DNA of 64,000 bases, from the NCBI GenBank assembly GCA_017165825.1, contig CM029370.1:28096146-28160145 (forward strand), written 5' to 3'. This stretch comes from Hepsetus odoe. Taxonomy: Eukaryota > Chordata > Actinopteri > Characiformes > Hepsetidae. Made by a program: the position numbers and the translations under genes. Positions within the stretch are counted from its first letter, which is position 1, and each line of letters starts with the position of its first letter. A model generated the notes under the pieces. The model saw only the letters and a program-made list of their open reading frames with translations, did no database searches and had not been told where the DNA came from. Positions 48,001-62,000 of the stretch are shown piece after piece.

Positions 48001-51000
48001 AGCTGACTTTCCTCACTCTGGGTTTGCTGACCTGCAACCCTTCTTTCTCCAAATACAACGAGCTAAATTATAGCACAAAAATCCATTTTTGTTGAGTTTG
48101 AGGAGATATCTCGAGATCTTCTTTCAGGAGATTTGATAATGGACATCCAGTCAGTCAAGGATTGGGAAATGAAGTGTTAAAAATGACTGAAATGAAACAA
48201 GTGGTGGCAGGCAAGTAACATAGGTCAGGTCAATGCAATCGCTTTCTTTAATTTAGACTTTTAGTAAGAATTTGGATACGATATGTTCTATTTATGTGCA
48301 ACCATTGGGCACATTCTAGACTGAATTCACAGCCAAAATGTAGCTTCAGCCAGCTTTTACCAAAAGTTTACGATATCCTTTAATGCCAGAAATGTTTCAA
48401 AGGGTTCTGTCTTCGGAGTTGCAACAGGTGCTTATGTAACTCGCTATTTTGCTAAATGTTGGGAAAGAAAGTGAATCAGCTGGGCCACAGAAAGTTCAGT
48501 TTTTAAGATATATAACACTGCTGTGCAAACAAAGAGAAAGAGTGTTCTGGTGGTTGTGGAGGGATTTGGCAGAGATGAGGGAAAGCGTCAGGCCAAGCGT
48601 TCAACTAAAGCAAAAATGACACTTGTGCACATAAAAAAAAACCAAAAACTGTTTTTTAAAAATCAAAGCCTGTTATTGATGACAGCTTCACTGCCCCGTG
48701 ATGCAGGCTGAGCTGGATTAAGTGCAAACCTTGCGAAGTGCAGACAGAGCTTTTCACTGACAGGACCCTGACAGGGTGGCACTGGTATGTGATTCATGTG
48801 GTGCTGCTGGAAGCTGCCCCCTTTCAGGCCGTGATGAGAGCACTTCAGGCAGTTCTCCCTGTGTGACGAGGTACGACGATACGCTACTGAACCTCATCGG
48901 TCTTTTTCCAGAGGGAAAACAGCCAATCAGACAAGGGGCAGCGAATCATTGACACTCTTGGGCTGCAGCCTGACTGCTTAAATCTGTTTCCTGTCCCTTC
49001 AACTGTCAGGAACATCTAATCACAAGCAAAAGCTTCATCATCCAAAGCCAATGAAAAACAAATGCACATCCTGCATGCTGACCTTTACTTGTTTTTTGCT
49101 CATAGGCCTAATTCAAAGCACTTTCACCACTCTGTCTGTCCCACGCGAGCATTTAGCAGCTTAATAACTACAATGTGCAGAGTAAAAATAACATTTCCAC
49201 ACACTTATAGTAACATGCCATCCCTCAGTTCTTCATATCTTGCTAGAATTGACCTTGTTGGTGCACAAAATGTATTTAATGCCAATTAAAATGTATAATC
49301 ATTGGCGTGTTGAGTGAATGAAGATACAAGCTTCAAGGGGTTCCACTTAGCATTCAGCTGTTAACTAATCACTGCCTGATCATCTGCACCTGTATCTGCA
49401 CTGCTTCATCTCTTAACTTAGACACTTTGTTCTGCTTGAAGGTTCAGACGTAGATCACTGTGTGGATTAACCAACACAGAACTATCAAACCGGTCAGGTA
49501 CAGAGACTGGACTGAACATGAGAGGCACAACAACACTGTCCTTCAGGAAGATCTGAGAACTGCCCAGGTACAGACTGACTGAATATGAGAGACAAATAAC
49601 ACTGTCCTTCAGGAAGATCTGGAGAACTGCTCTGTGTACAGAGACTGGACTGAAAATGAGAGACAACAACGCTGTCCTTCAGGAAGATCTGGAGAACTGT
49701 TCCTCAACAAGACATTAAAATACAAAAACATCTGGATCTTTTGAAGAAAATGCAAGGAAATGGATAGATAGAAAGACAGGCAGGCAGACAGGCAGGCAGA
49801 CAGACAGACAGACACATAGGCTATCTATAGGCTGCAAAAATAATAAAATAAATAAATAAATAAAAAAGTAAGGGCAGACTGGGTATTAGTGCACAACGGC
49901 AGATGTTCCTGGAACGGTTCTCTTCTATGCATGTAGTGCTTATTTCAGCACGTCCTTCAGCGAAGATTAGTCATTGTTGTGCACATGTCTGCCGTGTTAG
50001 TTCAAAGGGGTCCGTTTGACAAAGCAGGGGTTAAAAACACATGCCGTACAGGATGTTAACACAGAGTCAATCTCACATCCTACACACGCAGCCTGAGAAA
50101 GACCACCCAGAAATATCTGGACGTAAAGGCTGGATGAGACAAACAGCTGTATAGGAGAGACGAACCGCTGTATAGGAGAACCTTCCTTCAGGTGCCTCTT
50201 ACCATTGAGGGAAGGTCGCAACATCTGTCCCGACTCGTCCAGCCCAGGCTACAGATAATATCGAACATCTGGATCTGGAACTGTGCAGCAACAAAAATGA
50301 AAAGTTACTGAATGTGTCTTTGAAGGCTGCTTCGCATTGAACGTTAGCTACAAAAAAAGGCAGACAGAGAAACAATGAATAAATGAAGAACATCAGACAA
50401 AGTTGACACAGGCCAATCCATCTGGGATCGGGTATTCCAAGTCTAACATAAAATGTCTGTAAATAAGTGAAAGCGAATTTGCACGGTCACATGACTGATT
50501 GGTTTCAGGCCGAATGAAGAGAATAAAGACATCCAGAGCCACGGCATCATACTCACTGTTGCCGATTCCCCTTTAGAGCCGATGGACTTTGACATTTTGC
50601 CAAGAACTTGATAGCCATCGGCAGAGGTATTGCCAGCCTCCTTAAATTCCTTCTCAGCTACCTCCTTGCAGTCCACGTTCAGTTTGACACTCTGAGAGGA
50701 GACAAGGATGTGGAGCTGGAAAAGAAAAACAGGATTGCAAAAGGTTGAGATCTTTAAAATGGGTCACATCAGAACTCGCTGTTTTTCCCGTATCCTGCAG
50801 CCCAGGGTTAGTCATCTCTAAAGGGTGTCTAGCTAAGCTCCAAAATCTTCTTATCATTTCACTGTCCAGACAGGAAAATATTTCAATAAAGAACCAGATT
50901 GAAATAAACTACAGATGGGAATTAGCATTTTTATCTCCGGTTCCTATCAACCCTAAAACTGGAGATAAAAAAATAAGCCATTCAAGTTCTTGATGTTTTT

Positions 51001-53056
51001 TTGAACCCGTTACAATGTTCTCCTACTTTTTTGAAGGACAATGATGTGAACCTTGATGGGCCCATACTTTACACTCTTCCTTTTTTTGAAAACATATATG
51101 TGAGGCTATTAATCCAAAAGGCTTCCATTTAGTTTTATATTTCTAACCTCTTTTTGTTGCCAAGGTTTCTAAAGACTCTTCTCAGAAATGTGAATGTGTA
51201 GCTGAAGAGCTAAAAGGCAGGACATTTGAAAATGTTGTTTTTGTGACATCACAACTTCAAATGGTCAAATGTGAGTGAAGCAAACATTTGGACACTTCAA
51301 CCAATTTTTACATACTGCATACTGCAAAAAAGATTCTTTCTTTTTAATAAAAGCCCGAGGATGGACGGGCGACCTGTCGGAACCTGCCTGGGAATGACTC
51401 CAGCACCCCCTGCAACCCAGCTAAGAATATGCAGCGCAGAAAATGGACAGAGGTCCAAACAAGTTGATTCCCAAATGTCTCAATTTTTGCGCAAAACTGT
51501 CCCACTGCAGCTTTGCTGCTTTTAAATGACTCAACACTGACCTAAGCCAATATACATGCTCCAGACCACAACAGCAGACATCTACAGTCATAAAACGACC
51601 TCTAAAACATCAAGAAAAACCTTGCTGGATGAATCACAGCGCCTGGTTTCTCTTTATGATGTCCTAAGGTTTAAGGTTTCTGTTTTTATTTGTTTGTCCA
51701 GCTTAATCCTGATTCTGGTGACCCCAAGCTGTGAATGGCTTCACCAATTCCCTGTCCCAACACACATGATCCAGCTCATTAAGGGGTCGATGAGATCTTA
51801 AAAGATCAACCCAAATGCTGGAGTGAGTCCAGGCAGGGAATGGTTGACAGGGTGCTGTGAGACCCAAGGATCAGGATAAAGAAACTTCCTTCATTTTTTA
51901 CACACAGGGACAAACTGTAGACCAGACTATGATGGGTGTACGCTTTTTCTAAAAGTGTGGTGGGTTTGGGTCGAGGTTAAAAATTCTGAATTATCACCCT
52001 GATTTCTTCATTCTTCTCACTTGATTCTTCCTGCCTACTTTTATTCTTCTTCTTCTTCTTTCGGCTGCTCCCGTCTAGGGGTCGCCACATTTCATTTCCA
52101 TTTCTTCTGGTCTTCTGCATCTTCCTGCTTCAAACCGACCACCTGCATGTCCTCTCTCACCACGTCCATAAACCTCCTCTTTGTCCTTCCTCTTCTCCTC
52201 TTTCCTGGCAGCTCCATCTTCAACATCCTCCTTCCAATATAATCCTCGTCTCTTCTCTGGACATGTCCAAACCAACGCAACCTTGCTTCTCTAACTTTGT
52301 CTCCAAAACGTCCAACCTGATCTGTCCCTCTAATATACTCATTTCTAATCCTGTCCGTCCTCGTCACACCCAACGAGCATCTCAGCATCTTTAACTCTGA
52401 CACCTCCAGCTCTGCCTCCTGTCTTTTCGCCTAGTTTTATTAACTTTTATTAACTTAAGCAGTTTTATTCATGTACATTCATGTAGCCAGGTTTCTTGAG
52501 CAATAAAATCTAAGACAAGTGAGAAATAATCAATTAATCGTTTCAGGGAAGTGCAGTTCAGTGTAGATTCATTTTAGAGACCAGAAATGTGCGCAATATT
52601 CTGTATTCAAAATTACTTTTAGAATAAAAAACAATAACTTTAGCAGCAGGCCACAGTGTGAACACAGTCCAGTAAATGACAACTGAGGTTCTCCTGGTTT
52701 CACATCAGTTACCGATGGTCCAGCTCAGATTAAATTGGACAGGACTTAGCTAGGCCTGGGTCAGTTTTGGACCTAAATCTTAAATTCTGGTTGGGTTGGG
52801 TCAGGCTCAAATAGAAAGTGGCTGTGTTTGGGCTTGAGCTACCGTTCCAAGCTCTCCTAAATCTTTTCATTCTTTGCTCATTGCTTCCCTTGCAAAGCAA
52901 ACGAAGGAATCAAAAAAAGACATCAAACACCTTGGCTGAGCTGGAAAGTTGGAAAATTGTTTAAATTTGATGATCTGCCCAAGGACAGTTTTAGGGAATT
53001 TCCACAGTGTCAGCATAATCCAAACCGTTGTGTTTCACAGGTCACGACTAATGATT

Positions 53057-53091
<35 letters not shown>

Positions 53092-56000
53092 AATGATTAC
53101 AGAGCACACTGCCTTTTATCTGCATACCCCATTTTAAGGCTAAACAGCTGCAACTGCAACACCGAAAAAGTCTGATCTGAAGCACTTGGCCTGAGTGAAG
53201 GATTCTGGTCTACGTCTCTGGAACTGCATGGCTGACCACTGTTTGGCTGTGAATTTCAGACCGGAGATGTAAAGGATGTGGGTAAATGAGGCGAAGAGAG
53301 TGGCTGTGGAGATCGAGAGAGAGAATGAGACCTAAAGGGATGAGACCAGTGTCTCTGAGCGAGAGTCAGCGAGTCTGTGAGAACTCTTACTCAGCAGACG
53401 CTCAGGCCTTTCTCATCTAGCTCTGCTTCATTTCCACCTCAGGCCGACATGACAAATGGAGCATGACATCATCCAGGATGCACTTCCAAATGTGTTCTCA
53501 CGTATTCTGTCATTTGGACAGCTTTAAGCACTGAGGCCGCACGCCGGAGCAGAAAACTTTTATCTCTTTGCATCTTCTGCTGATGTTTGCTTGGACTAAA
53601 TGCGGCAGTGCAATTACTTGGTCAAATGCTGCAGTTGTGCAAACTTCCAGCTGAAAAACTTCTCCAGAATATCAGTGCTTGTTCAGGACGCTGCCGGCGC
53701 TTTCATTGGTGGGTGCAGAAATTTCTGGAACTAAAATGAACTACCTAGTGAAGAAACCTGGAGTGGGGGTTGTTGGTGCCACTGGCTTCGGCAATGATGC
53801 AACTATTCCTTGAGGACTCGTTAGAGGGCACATGCCTGTTTCTATTCTTAAAAAAGCCCTGCTGGGAGCAGTGAAAGGTACGGTATCGTGCTCAGCTATG
53901 TATAGGATGCTTTGCTATGTATAAGCTATGTATAGGATGCTTTTTGAAATGTGCCTCCATGTCTGATTAGCTGCCCACCAACCTAAGATCACTATGCCCT
54001 AAGCTTTGGCTTGAGTACTGTAAAGTACTGCATCTCTGGACTCGTGGTAGAAATGTGTCTGGAGTGCTGAATCACTACGATCTGGTGGTCTGATTGATAA
54101 AGGTCGCTTTGCACGAGGTTTGCCGACTGCAGAGTTCAGACTGTAAAGTTTGGTGGAGGAAGTTTAATGGTCTGGAACATTTTCAGGCTACGGTTCCTTT
54201 AGTGAAGGGCAATGTTAATGTCACAGCATACAAAGACATTGCAGATAAGAATGCTTCCACCTTTGTAGAAACAGTTTAGGGACGGTCAGGCAGGACTGTG
54301 CCCATGCGCAAAATTAGGTCCATAAAGAAATGGTATAATGAGTTTGGTGTAGAGGAATCCCAGGGACCCCTAATAACATCTTTGGGAGTGGACCATTGAT
54401 GCCGGGTCTAATCATTTAGTTCCTGAACTCATAAATGTTATTTTTGGCACAGATTCCAACAGAATCACTTTGAAAGCCTTCCCAGAAGATTGGAGATGGT
54501 CATAGCCACAATGAAGAGTCAACTCCACACTATTGCTCATGGAAATTGAACATCCAATTTCAAAGAGGAGGGTGTGATGGTCAGGTGTCCACAAACATTT
54601 GACCCTATTCTGTTTGAATGATGTAATGTAATCTAACAATGTGGTATAATCTCATAGAAAGAGTATTTAGGCCTTGTCCTGCACTCAAATCAAATGACAT
54701 TTTCAGCTCGCTGTGTTAGTAGTGTAGTTCAACAGCATGCTGGGAACATGACAGGCTAGTGTAATTAGAAACATAAGGGATATGTTGTGCCATTGTCTCT
54801 TTCCCACATTCATACTGGTGAGACAATCATGGCTCTCCTTTATCATGCCATCAAGAGGCAGTAAGAGTTCACAAGTTCACTAGTCATTCAATCAGATCTT
54901 TGAAGCATCCCAGATTCACAGAGTGAAGAAACTACCACTGTCTCTGTGACTTTGTCAACAACACAACACTGGTATCTGATTTAGGACATCTCGGTGAAAG
55001 TCTGTCATGAGATGGAAGAGGGAAAACTCAAAGTGATCGATGCATTGAGGCTCAGTGTTTACAAATTTCTGAAGGTCTTTGGTCAGCTTTAATAGCGGAA
55101 ACACAGAAGAAACCCAAAGACACCCGGCGTTCTTCGGACCATAGATGGATCATCCACAGCCGACTCTGAAGAATCCATCTCCTGAAGTAAATCTGTTGCA
55201 CTCATCTTTAAGCTCTTTGCTTTCTTTGCTATTAACATGTCCGAAAAAGCCACTAAATATGCTCTTCTGAAGACAAACAAACAATAAATCAATTCTGGCT
55301 TTTAAAAACTGCCCTAAAACCTTAAGATAGATAAAACCCACTGAATACTTTCAGACAGCAGGCCAGAGAGCATCAATCACAGCAGGGAGTCGATGCACAG
55401 GCCAGCGCGAAACAATCTAAATCATGTTTGTTTATCCAGTGCTCATTGGCAGCATTTAAATGCTTGACTAGTGCAGAGAAAGATTTCATGAGTAAGAATG
55501 AAAAATGAACGTGCGCCAGACCTTTGCGCTGGATCAGAAACCCTTCCCACTGATGGATTCATCTCCTGCAGAAAGGAGAGCACTGAAGCATGATGGACAG
55601 GTTGAGCTCCTGAAGAACATCCAGATTGAAAAAGATGCACTGCGGAATTGAACATTTGTCAGGAGTCACCATTTATGCTCTGGTCAGAGCACTCTGACAT
55701 TAAAGCTTTTGTTCGTTGATCGCTGAAGCTATCATTTGGCGTAAATTAGGTTTCCACAGATGGGCCTCGCCTAAAAAAAGTCGTTTAGTGTCTGAAGTTT
55801 GCTTCTTTAGCTTTGATTTAGGAAACAAGACCCCAGGACTGGAAAGTTCCCAGATTAGTAGGTTGCTCATAGGTAACCTTGAGCAAGGTACCATCCCCAC
55901 CACTTCTCCCCGGTTGCTGGATAGGGCTTCTCCCTGCTGCATAGTGTGTGTGGGGGTGAAAAGTTTCACAATGACAAATATAGTCACTTTCACTTGACCG

Positions 56001-58968
56001 CTTTCTCGTTAGCTCTCCTCCATCTTATCAATTTGGGCGGCTGGAGAAGATGCTTGGTCCAAGACCAGATGCTCCGCTGCATCTTTTGAAACGGCTGCTC
56101 ACATCATCAGAAAGCTCAACACGCTTGTAGGAGAACACTCATTTTCACCCACCCAAAGAGAGAGCAAGGATGATTCAACTCTTCTTGAGAAAAGAACAAA
56201 TGTAATATGGCCACTTTTTATTTGCTGCTAAATAAGAGCTTGGGTGCTTTTGATTGGTCATCAAATAGCAGATCACAGGCTCCTCATTTCTTTCCCTGAA
56301 TCTTAACATCGAAATTGTTAATACTACAGTCTAGAATTATTTTATACACATAATTATTGCAATCAATGCAAATGTAGACACATGCAGCTCATGAACCACT
56401 AATACCTCATACCTCCTGTATTGTAGTGCCTTTAGTTTGCATATGAAAGTGAAAGTGACTATTCACCATTGCGAAACACAGCACACAGTGAACCACAATG
56501 AAATTCAACCTCTGTATTTCACCCACGCACACAGAGCAGAAGTGGGCAGCTATTTCCAGCACCCGTGGAGCAGTAATGGGAACGGTACCTTGCTCAAGGG
56601 TGCCTTGAACCTGCAACCTTCTGATCCTGGGGTGTCCTGTTTTGCACTATTGCATGTTGTGTGATTGTTGTAGCTTTACAGTCTGTGAGAAGGCACAGAA
56701 GTCAGATTTTACTGTACCTGAACACTGATCACATGATCTAATCTTAATCTTGAATCTATTTTAAGCCGCCCTAACTCTGTTACTCACCACCGATGCAGTT
56801 TGTTAACACAGAGCTCCAAACAAATTTGTCAAAATTCACGCACCAAACGTATCTTGGCTGATGACTTTGCAAACAAGATTTTCCAGCAAAGCAGATGCGA
56901 GGTGTCAGGTTGTAGGAGGCCGAGGCGAGTAACGAAGCGGTTCCTGGCAGGTGGATACAGTCCCTACACAACGGGAAGGTAAAACCACAACAAATGGAGC
57001 TCCAGAATTCACCCTGCCTTCAGGCGTCTACTTCACAGACAGCCAGGATGCAGTCCAGACGAAGACAGATAGGGAGGTGGTGGTGGTGGGAGGGTGTTGG
57101 TAGAAAGATGAGAAGGAGAAGAGAAGAAAGAAACTTCAGCGCTTTTTCTCCCCTCTTTGGCTGGGGTTCTTCTGGATTTCCGATGTAATTGCTTAATAGC
57201 TGATGCAGCAACAGTTTCCATCCCTAACGCCAGCGAACAACTTCACCCTGTTTTTAACAGCCTCCCCAGACACGCTTATAGATTCTTGTGAAAGTGTGAT
57301 CTCACTCATTCTCACCATCACAGACTCATATAAAGGACTGGTGTCCACTTCTGCTGGCTATTGTGAACGTGGACTAGTTTGTTTCACAGCGACACACAGT
57401 ATGTTGGATCTGCTCAACTTTTATATGAATTCTAGGGTTTTAATAACTTTTCGGAACTTCCTGCATTGGCCCAATACGTTTCATTGCCTTCGTGTCCTTT
57501 AAGAGTATGTTTCAAGTTAGTTTTACTGACAAACAACGATGAATTGTTGCCCTGTTCAGGAATCAAACGATTCCTTTGATCGATAAATAAAAATCAGGGC
57601 CAGAAAGCATCAACGGCCAAGAGTCGATGCATGTGTGGACAGTTCCTGATGTTTCTCCAAAAAGGCAGAGGGCCAGAACGCCAAACCTCTGGACATTAGT
57701 GACATATCCTTAGAAAGTGATCATTATATTGTTGTACTTGAACCTTCAAACTCATTTTTGCACAGCAGTTATGAATTTGGGAGCAAACAATCCCACGGGC
57801 TTGCAGCTCTTGTCCGAGCAAGCAAGCGTTTCAGAAATAAATCAAATTAGAGCTGTGCCATGTGTAACTACTACCAATTCCAATAAAACAAATGAAAAAC
57901 TTTATAGTTATATTTGGAGTGCTGGGCAGTAAATCATCTCTTAACCTGGTTTTAGCATATTAATGTAAAGTCTCGAGTATTTCGATTGTTCGGAGAACCA
58001 TTTCATGCCTGCAATCCATTTTTTCTCTAACTGAGACATGTTTTTCTCAGCCCTACTACAGCGCTGCTCTAAATTTATTCCGTTTTGTTTGGTACTAAAT
58101 TCCAGAGTATGGTTGATAATGTCTCCACCTGTTGCGCGGTAGACCAGGGTTTGATCCCCTGATGGGGAGTTCCTGTTCTACACAGCGGTGGTCTAGCGTT
58201 TGGGCACCAGGCTCCAAGTTTGGAAGGTTGTGGGTTTGAATCCCTGACCAGTGGGCTGGCCCGAGGTTCCCTTGACCCATGGCTACCCACTGATGCACAG
58301 TGTGTGTGGGCTATACACAGAGGTGCACCTTCACCTTTAACCCCTGTCTGCTTGTGAAAGAGAACTTGGAACAAATAAAAATGCAGTTTCATTGTCAGAT
58401 AAGTAAGAAAGCCATTTCTTATACAGTACTAGCTCTCACTAGTATTATTACTGCAGCAAAGACCTCATGAAACAAAGGTATGCAAAGAAAATGGAGTGAT
58501 ATTTAAATGTTGAATATCTCTTTGCATTGGTTTGACCTTGCTTTGGAGTCTTACGCAACTTTCTTAACAGACTCTTTAAACAACAAATCAGTTAACACAG
58601 CTTTACCCTGTCAGAGAACAGACATGGCTCCTGCATCACCTGTAATCATAGCATCTGGAATGTCTGTTATTCCAAACTCCATCCATCCAGATCACCGACT
58701 GAGGACAAACAAGGCTGCAAAACACTCTTGATTGACGTGTCCCGCCCCAACCTGGCAAGGTATTACTTTTTGCACCAATTACAGGATCCCAAATGTCTAT
58801 AGATTAAAAACACCCAACAGCGTTTACCTTGTGGAAGCTTCCATGGAAGATATTCTTCACTTGATGATTGTCAAATGTGGCCTTCTGGATCTCTCCCCGT
58901 GTGTCCTTGTTGTAAAATGCTACAGTCTGGCTGGAGGCTGCACAGAAAGAGAGAGAGGAAGAGCAAGA

Positions 58969-59039
<71 letters not shown>

Positions 59040-62000
59040 TCAGGAAGGCTCCAACTCCTTATTAGACTCAGTGTCACGCAAAGCTCCTCAAACCAGAAAC
59101 AGCACTTTTTTTCAGACACTCAGCTCTGAAAAGCTGTACCACAAACACCAATACACGGAGGAGCATCAGGAACCTGGATGGAGGAGAGGGGGAAGGTCAA
59201 GGCTGCTTTAGAAAAGGGGCTGCAGGCGCAGAGAAGAGCTACAGGCATTAAGCCTGGAGCCTATTAGGTCATACACTCTGTGAAGGGAATAAGACCAATT
59301 GCAAGGGAGGAACAAAAAGAAGGAAAGTTAAAAAAAGACACAGCTGTTGAGCAGAAGTCGTAGTTATCGCCAATTAATTCTCTAAGAGGCCTAAGAATAT
59401 ATATCAGTATGACTGTGCATGTACATCTATTGAATTTGTGCATCTTGTATTGCAGGAATAATAACCATTTTTTATATTTTTGCTATATTCGTTGCTGCTT
59501 TTTAACATTAAAACGGAAAAAACACTGCATGTGAAGAGAGCACTTTTTAAGTCTAGTGGTAGGACATTCGCCTATAGATCAAGAGGTCACAGGTTCAAAT
59601 CCCACCTCCCACCAGCACTTCCACCATTGGGTTCCTGAACACTAAACTGCTCCAGGGAGACTATAATTACTGGAAGAAATTTAAATACAATTGTAAATAA
59701 TATTTTGCCAAATGATATCACTCTTATCCAAAGTGACTTCCAATTCCTGATTACAGGAACAGCCCCCTTGGAGCAACTTGGCATTGAGGGTCTTGCTCAG
59801 GAACCCATGGTGGTAGTGCTGGAGGTGGACTTTGAACCTGCAACCGCTTGATACGTAGGTGAGTATTCTACTAGACCACCACAGACATAGTAAATAAGGC
59901 CGAAGCTAAGCCTTCATAAATGTTGCATCTTGGAAACACGGTGAGATGTCATTTGGCATAAACTGACAAAATAAACAATGACATATAATCTAATCTGAAA
60001 TATGGTTGGAGAGAGCAAAATCATCATTTCTGCCCAGAGTGTCACGCCTTAAACCTGATTAAATAAGCAATCACATAATTACATGGTGAACTACAGAGAA
60101 ATGGTAGAGCAAGCCGTAATCATTCTAGACATCTATGGATTAGCAATCTCCAGTTCTCCAATCCTCTCCAAACCTCTCAGCTCTCAGTCTGAGGTTCTGT
60201 GGTCAGACTTACGGTCGATGGTGACGCCGACCTCAGGTTTGTGGTTCTTGTCTGAAACTTGCCAGATATCAAAGGCCTGTTTGGGTGAGTCGGGAAGAAG
60301 TCGGAACATCAGAATGATGGTGTACGCTGGGGGCAGGCCGTCAGGATGGATGTCTCTGTTGAAGAGAGAGCCGGAGTGAGTTTTTCGCATTGGTACTGTC
60401 GTTAACAATCAGTCCAATAAATAAGTACTGACATCTGATAAGGTAGAAGCTGCCTGGAGCCTGTTTTCACATTAAGCTAATGCCTCTCCCAGCGGGGGTT
60501 TGAAATCAAACCTGGCAAGTCAGAGGAACTGATGATGGAGCGTGTATGGTAAAAAGATCATAGAACTGAACATTCTGGAACATGTAATGGAGCAGGGGCC
60601 CAAAACTCCAGCCTTCAGCGAAACAAAGCTCCAGTGCAGGTCATAAGCTTTTACAAATGTCATGACCTGTCAGGATAATCCCCGGCAATCAACTTAACAG
60701 CATGTCGTAAATCTCCTGTTTGGTTTAAGTGACAGTCTGGTCTGAGACACTGTCTGAGAACCCGGGCAAGCCGTGTCATGTTTGGACCATCGTCAAAAAA
60801 CTCTCTAATTGCATACTTTCCACAAATAATTTTACTTACACTATGAGGGCCATCCAAGAGCAATACAATTGGCTGGAGTGTGATCATAAAATATGGAGAA
60901 TTAATTTTCCCACAGCTGCCTGTAATTTTTCTGAGCGCTATCCATCACTTGAAATTAGGATCATTATCTAGCAATTAGATCAACTGCATGTTCAGATATG
61001 GGGAATAAATCTGATGTTTTTACAGATAACAATTTGTCTAACAATGCCAAAAACCCTGCCGTTTTTAGGCATACAGTTTGTAAACGTTTAAAAAAATGCA
61101 TGTAAACCCCAGACATTCCTGAAAACTGCATGTAAACCCCAGACATTCTGGAAAATGGGTCAGATTTTTAGGTCCGCCATTGTTTTCAATGCAGAGACAA
61201 CTGGAGCCTTCATGATATGAGGAGAACTCACACTGACGGCTGACTGAGGAAAGCATTTTTGTGGATCCTGTAGGCTGTGTAGCTGTTAAAGGAACCCGGC
61301 TCCATGGACACTCCATTCGTAGCAGCATACGTCTTTTCGGTCAGATTGAAAGCCTCCAGCATTCGGAAACCTGAGGAGGAGACACAGGTGTCTCACTTAT
61401 CTACAGATCTAGATCTAGAGAGGTGTTAACAGTGACAGGCAGGGTCAGAAACATCATTAAAGTTCAAGGTTGAGGGTTGAGATGAAGGTTAAGGACAGGG
61501 TTAGTCTGTAAAGTGTTTCCTAGAACTAGGTATAATCGTCAATCAAGACATGTTCAATGAAAATAAAAAGTAATAATATGTCAGATTTTATTTGGTGACT
61601 CTACATTGGCCTAGAAGTTCTAGCATAAAGTCAAACACACGTCAGACCTAGAGTGATGCAAAAAGAGCAAAAATAAAAGTGTATTCAATGAACCCCGCCT
61701 TTAAGACTCATTGTTCAGAGCCTAATACACATTACCTCGTAAATATATACATGAAGATATATGAATAAGTGAATTGTGAAGAGAGGTGTACAAGGAAAAT
61801 CATGACAAATCACGCGAAAAGGCTTGAACGTGGTGAGTTCCTGCTTATTGTTACCTGGAGATGTGAAGCCGTTCACGTAGATCAAGGGACAAGCTGGGAA
61901 AAGACAGATTATTAATTAGACAGATTATAATAAACAATAAGGATGTTATGTTGCCCATATTTTCATATATTTACATAGATTTGCACATATATAAGATCTT

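Larger units (their letters stand above)
50716..58827 (-). other. col12a1: col12a1 8.1-kb intron inside the TSPN domain
   Basis: The largest intron. It holds family C, RTE, Tc1 and family A insertions (separate entries) and a (GAT)n run at 53,056-53,092. Stretches 50,720-51,350, 51,450-52,040, 52,440-53,050, 53,100-54,050, 54,620-55,810 and 56,640-58,180 show no feature I can name. Confidence 0.6.
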
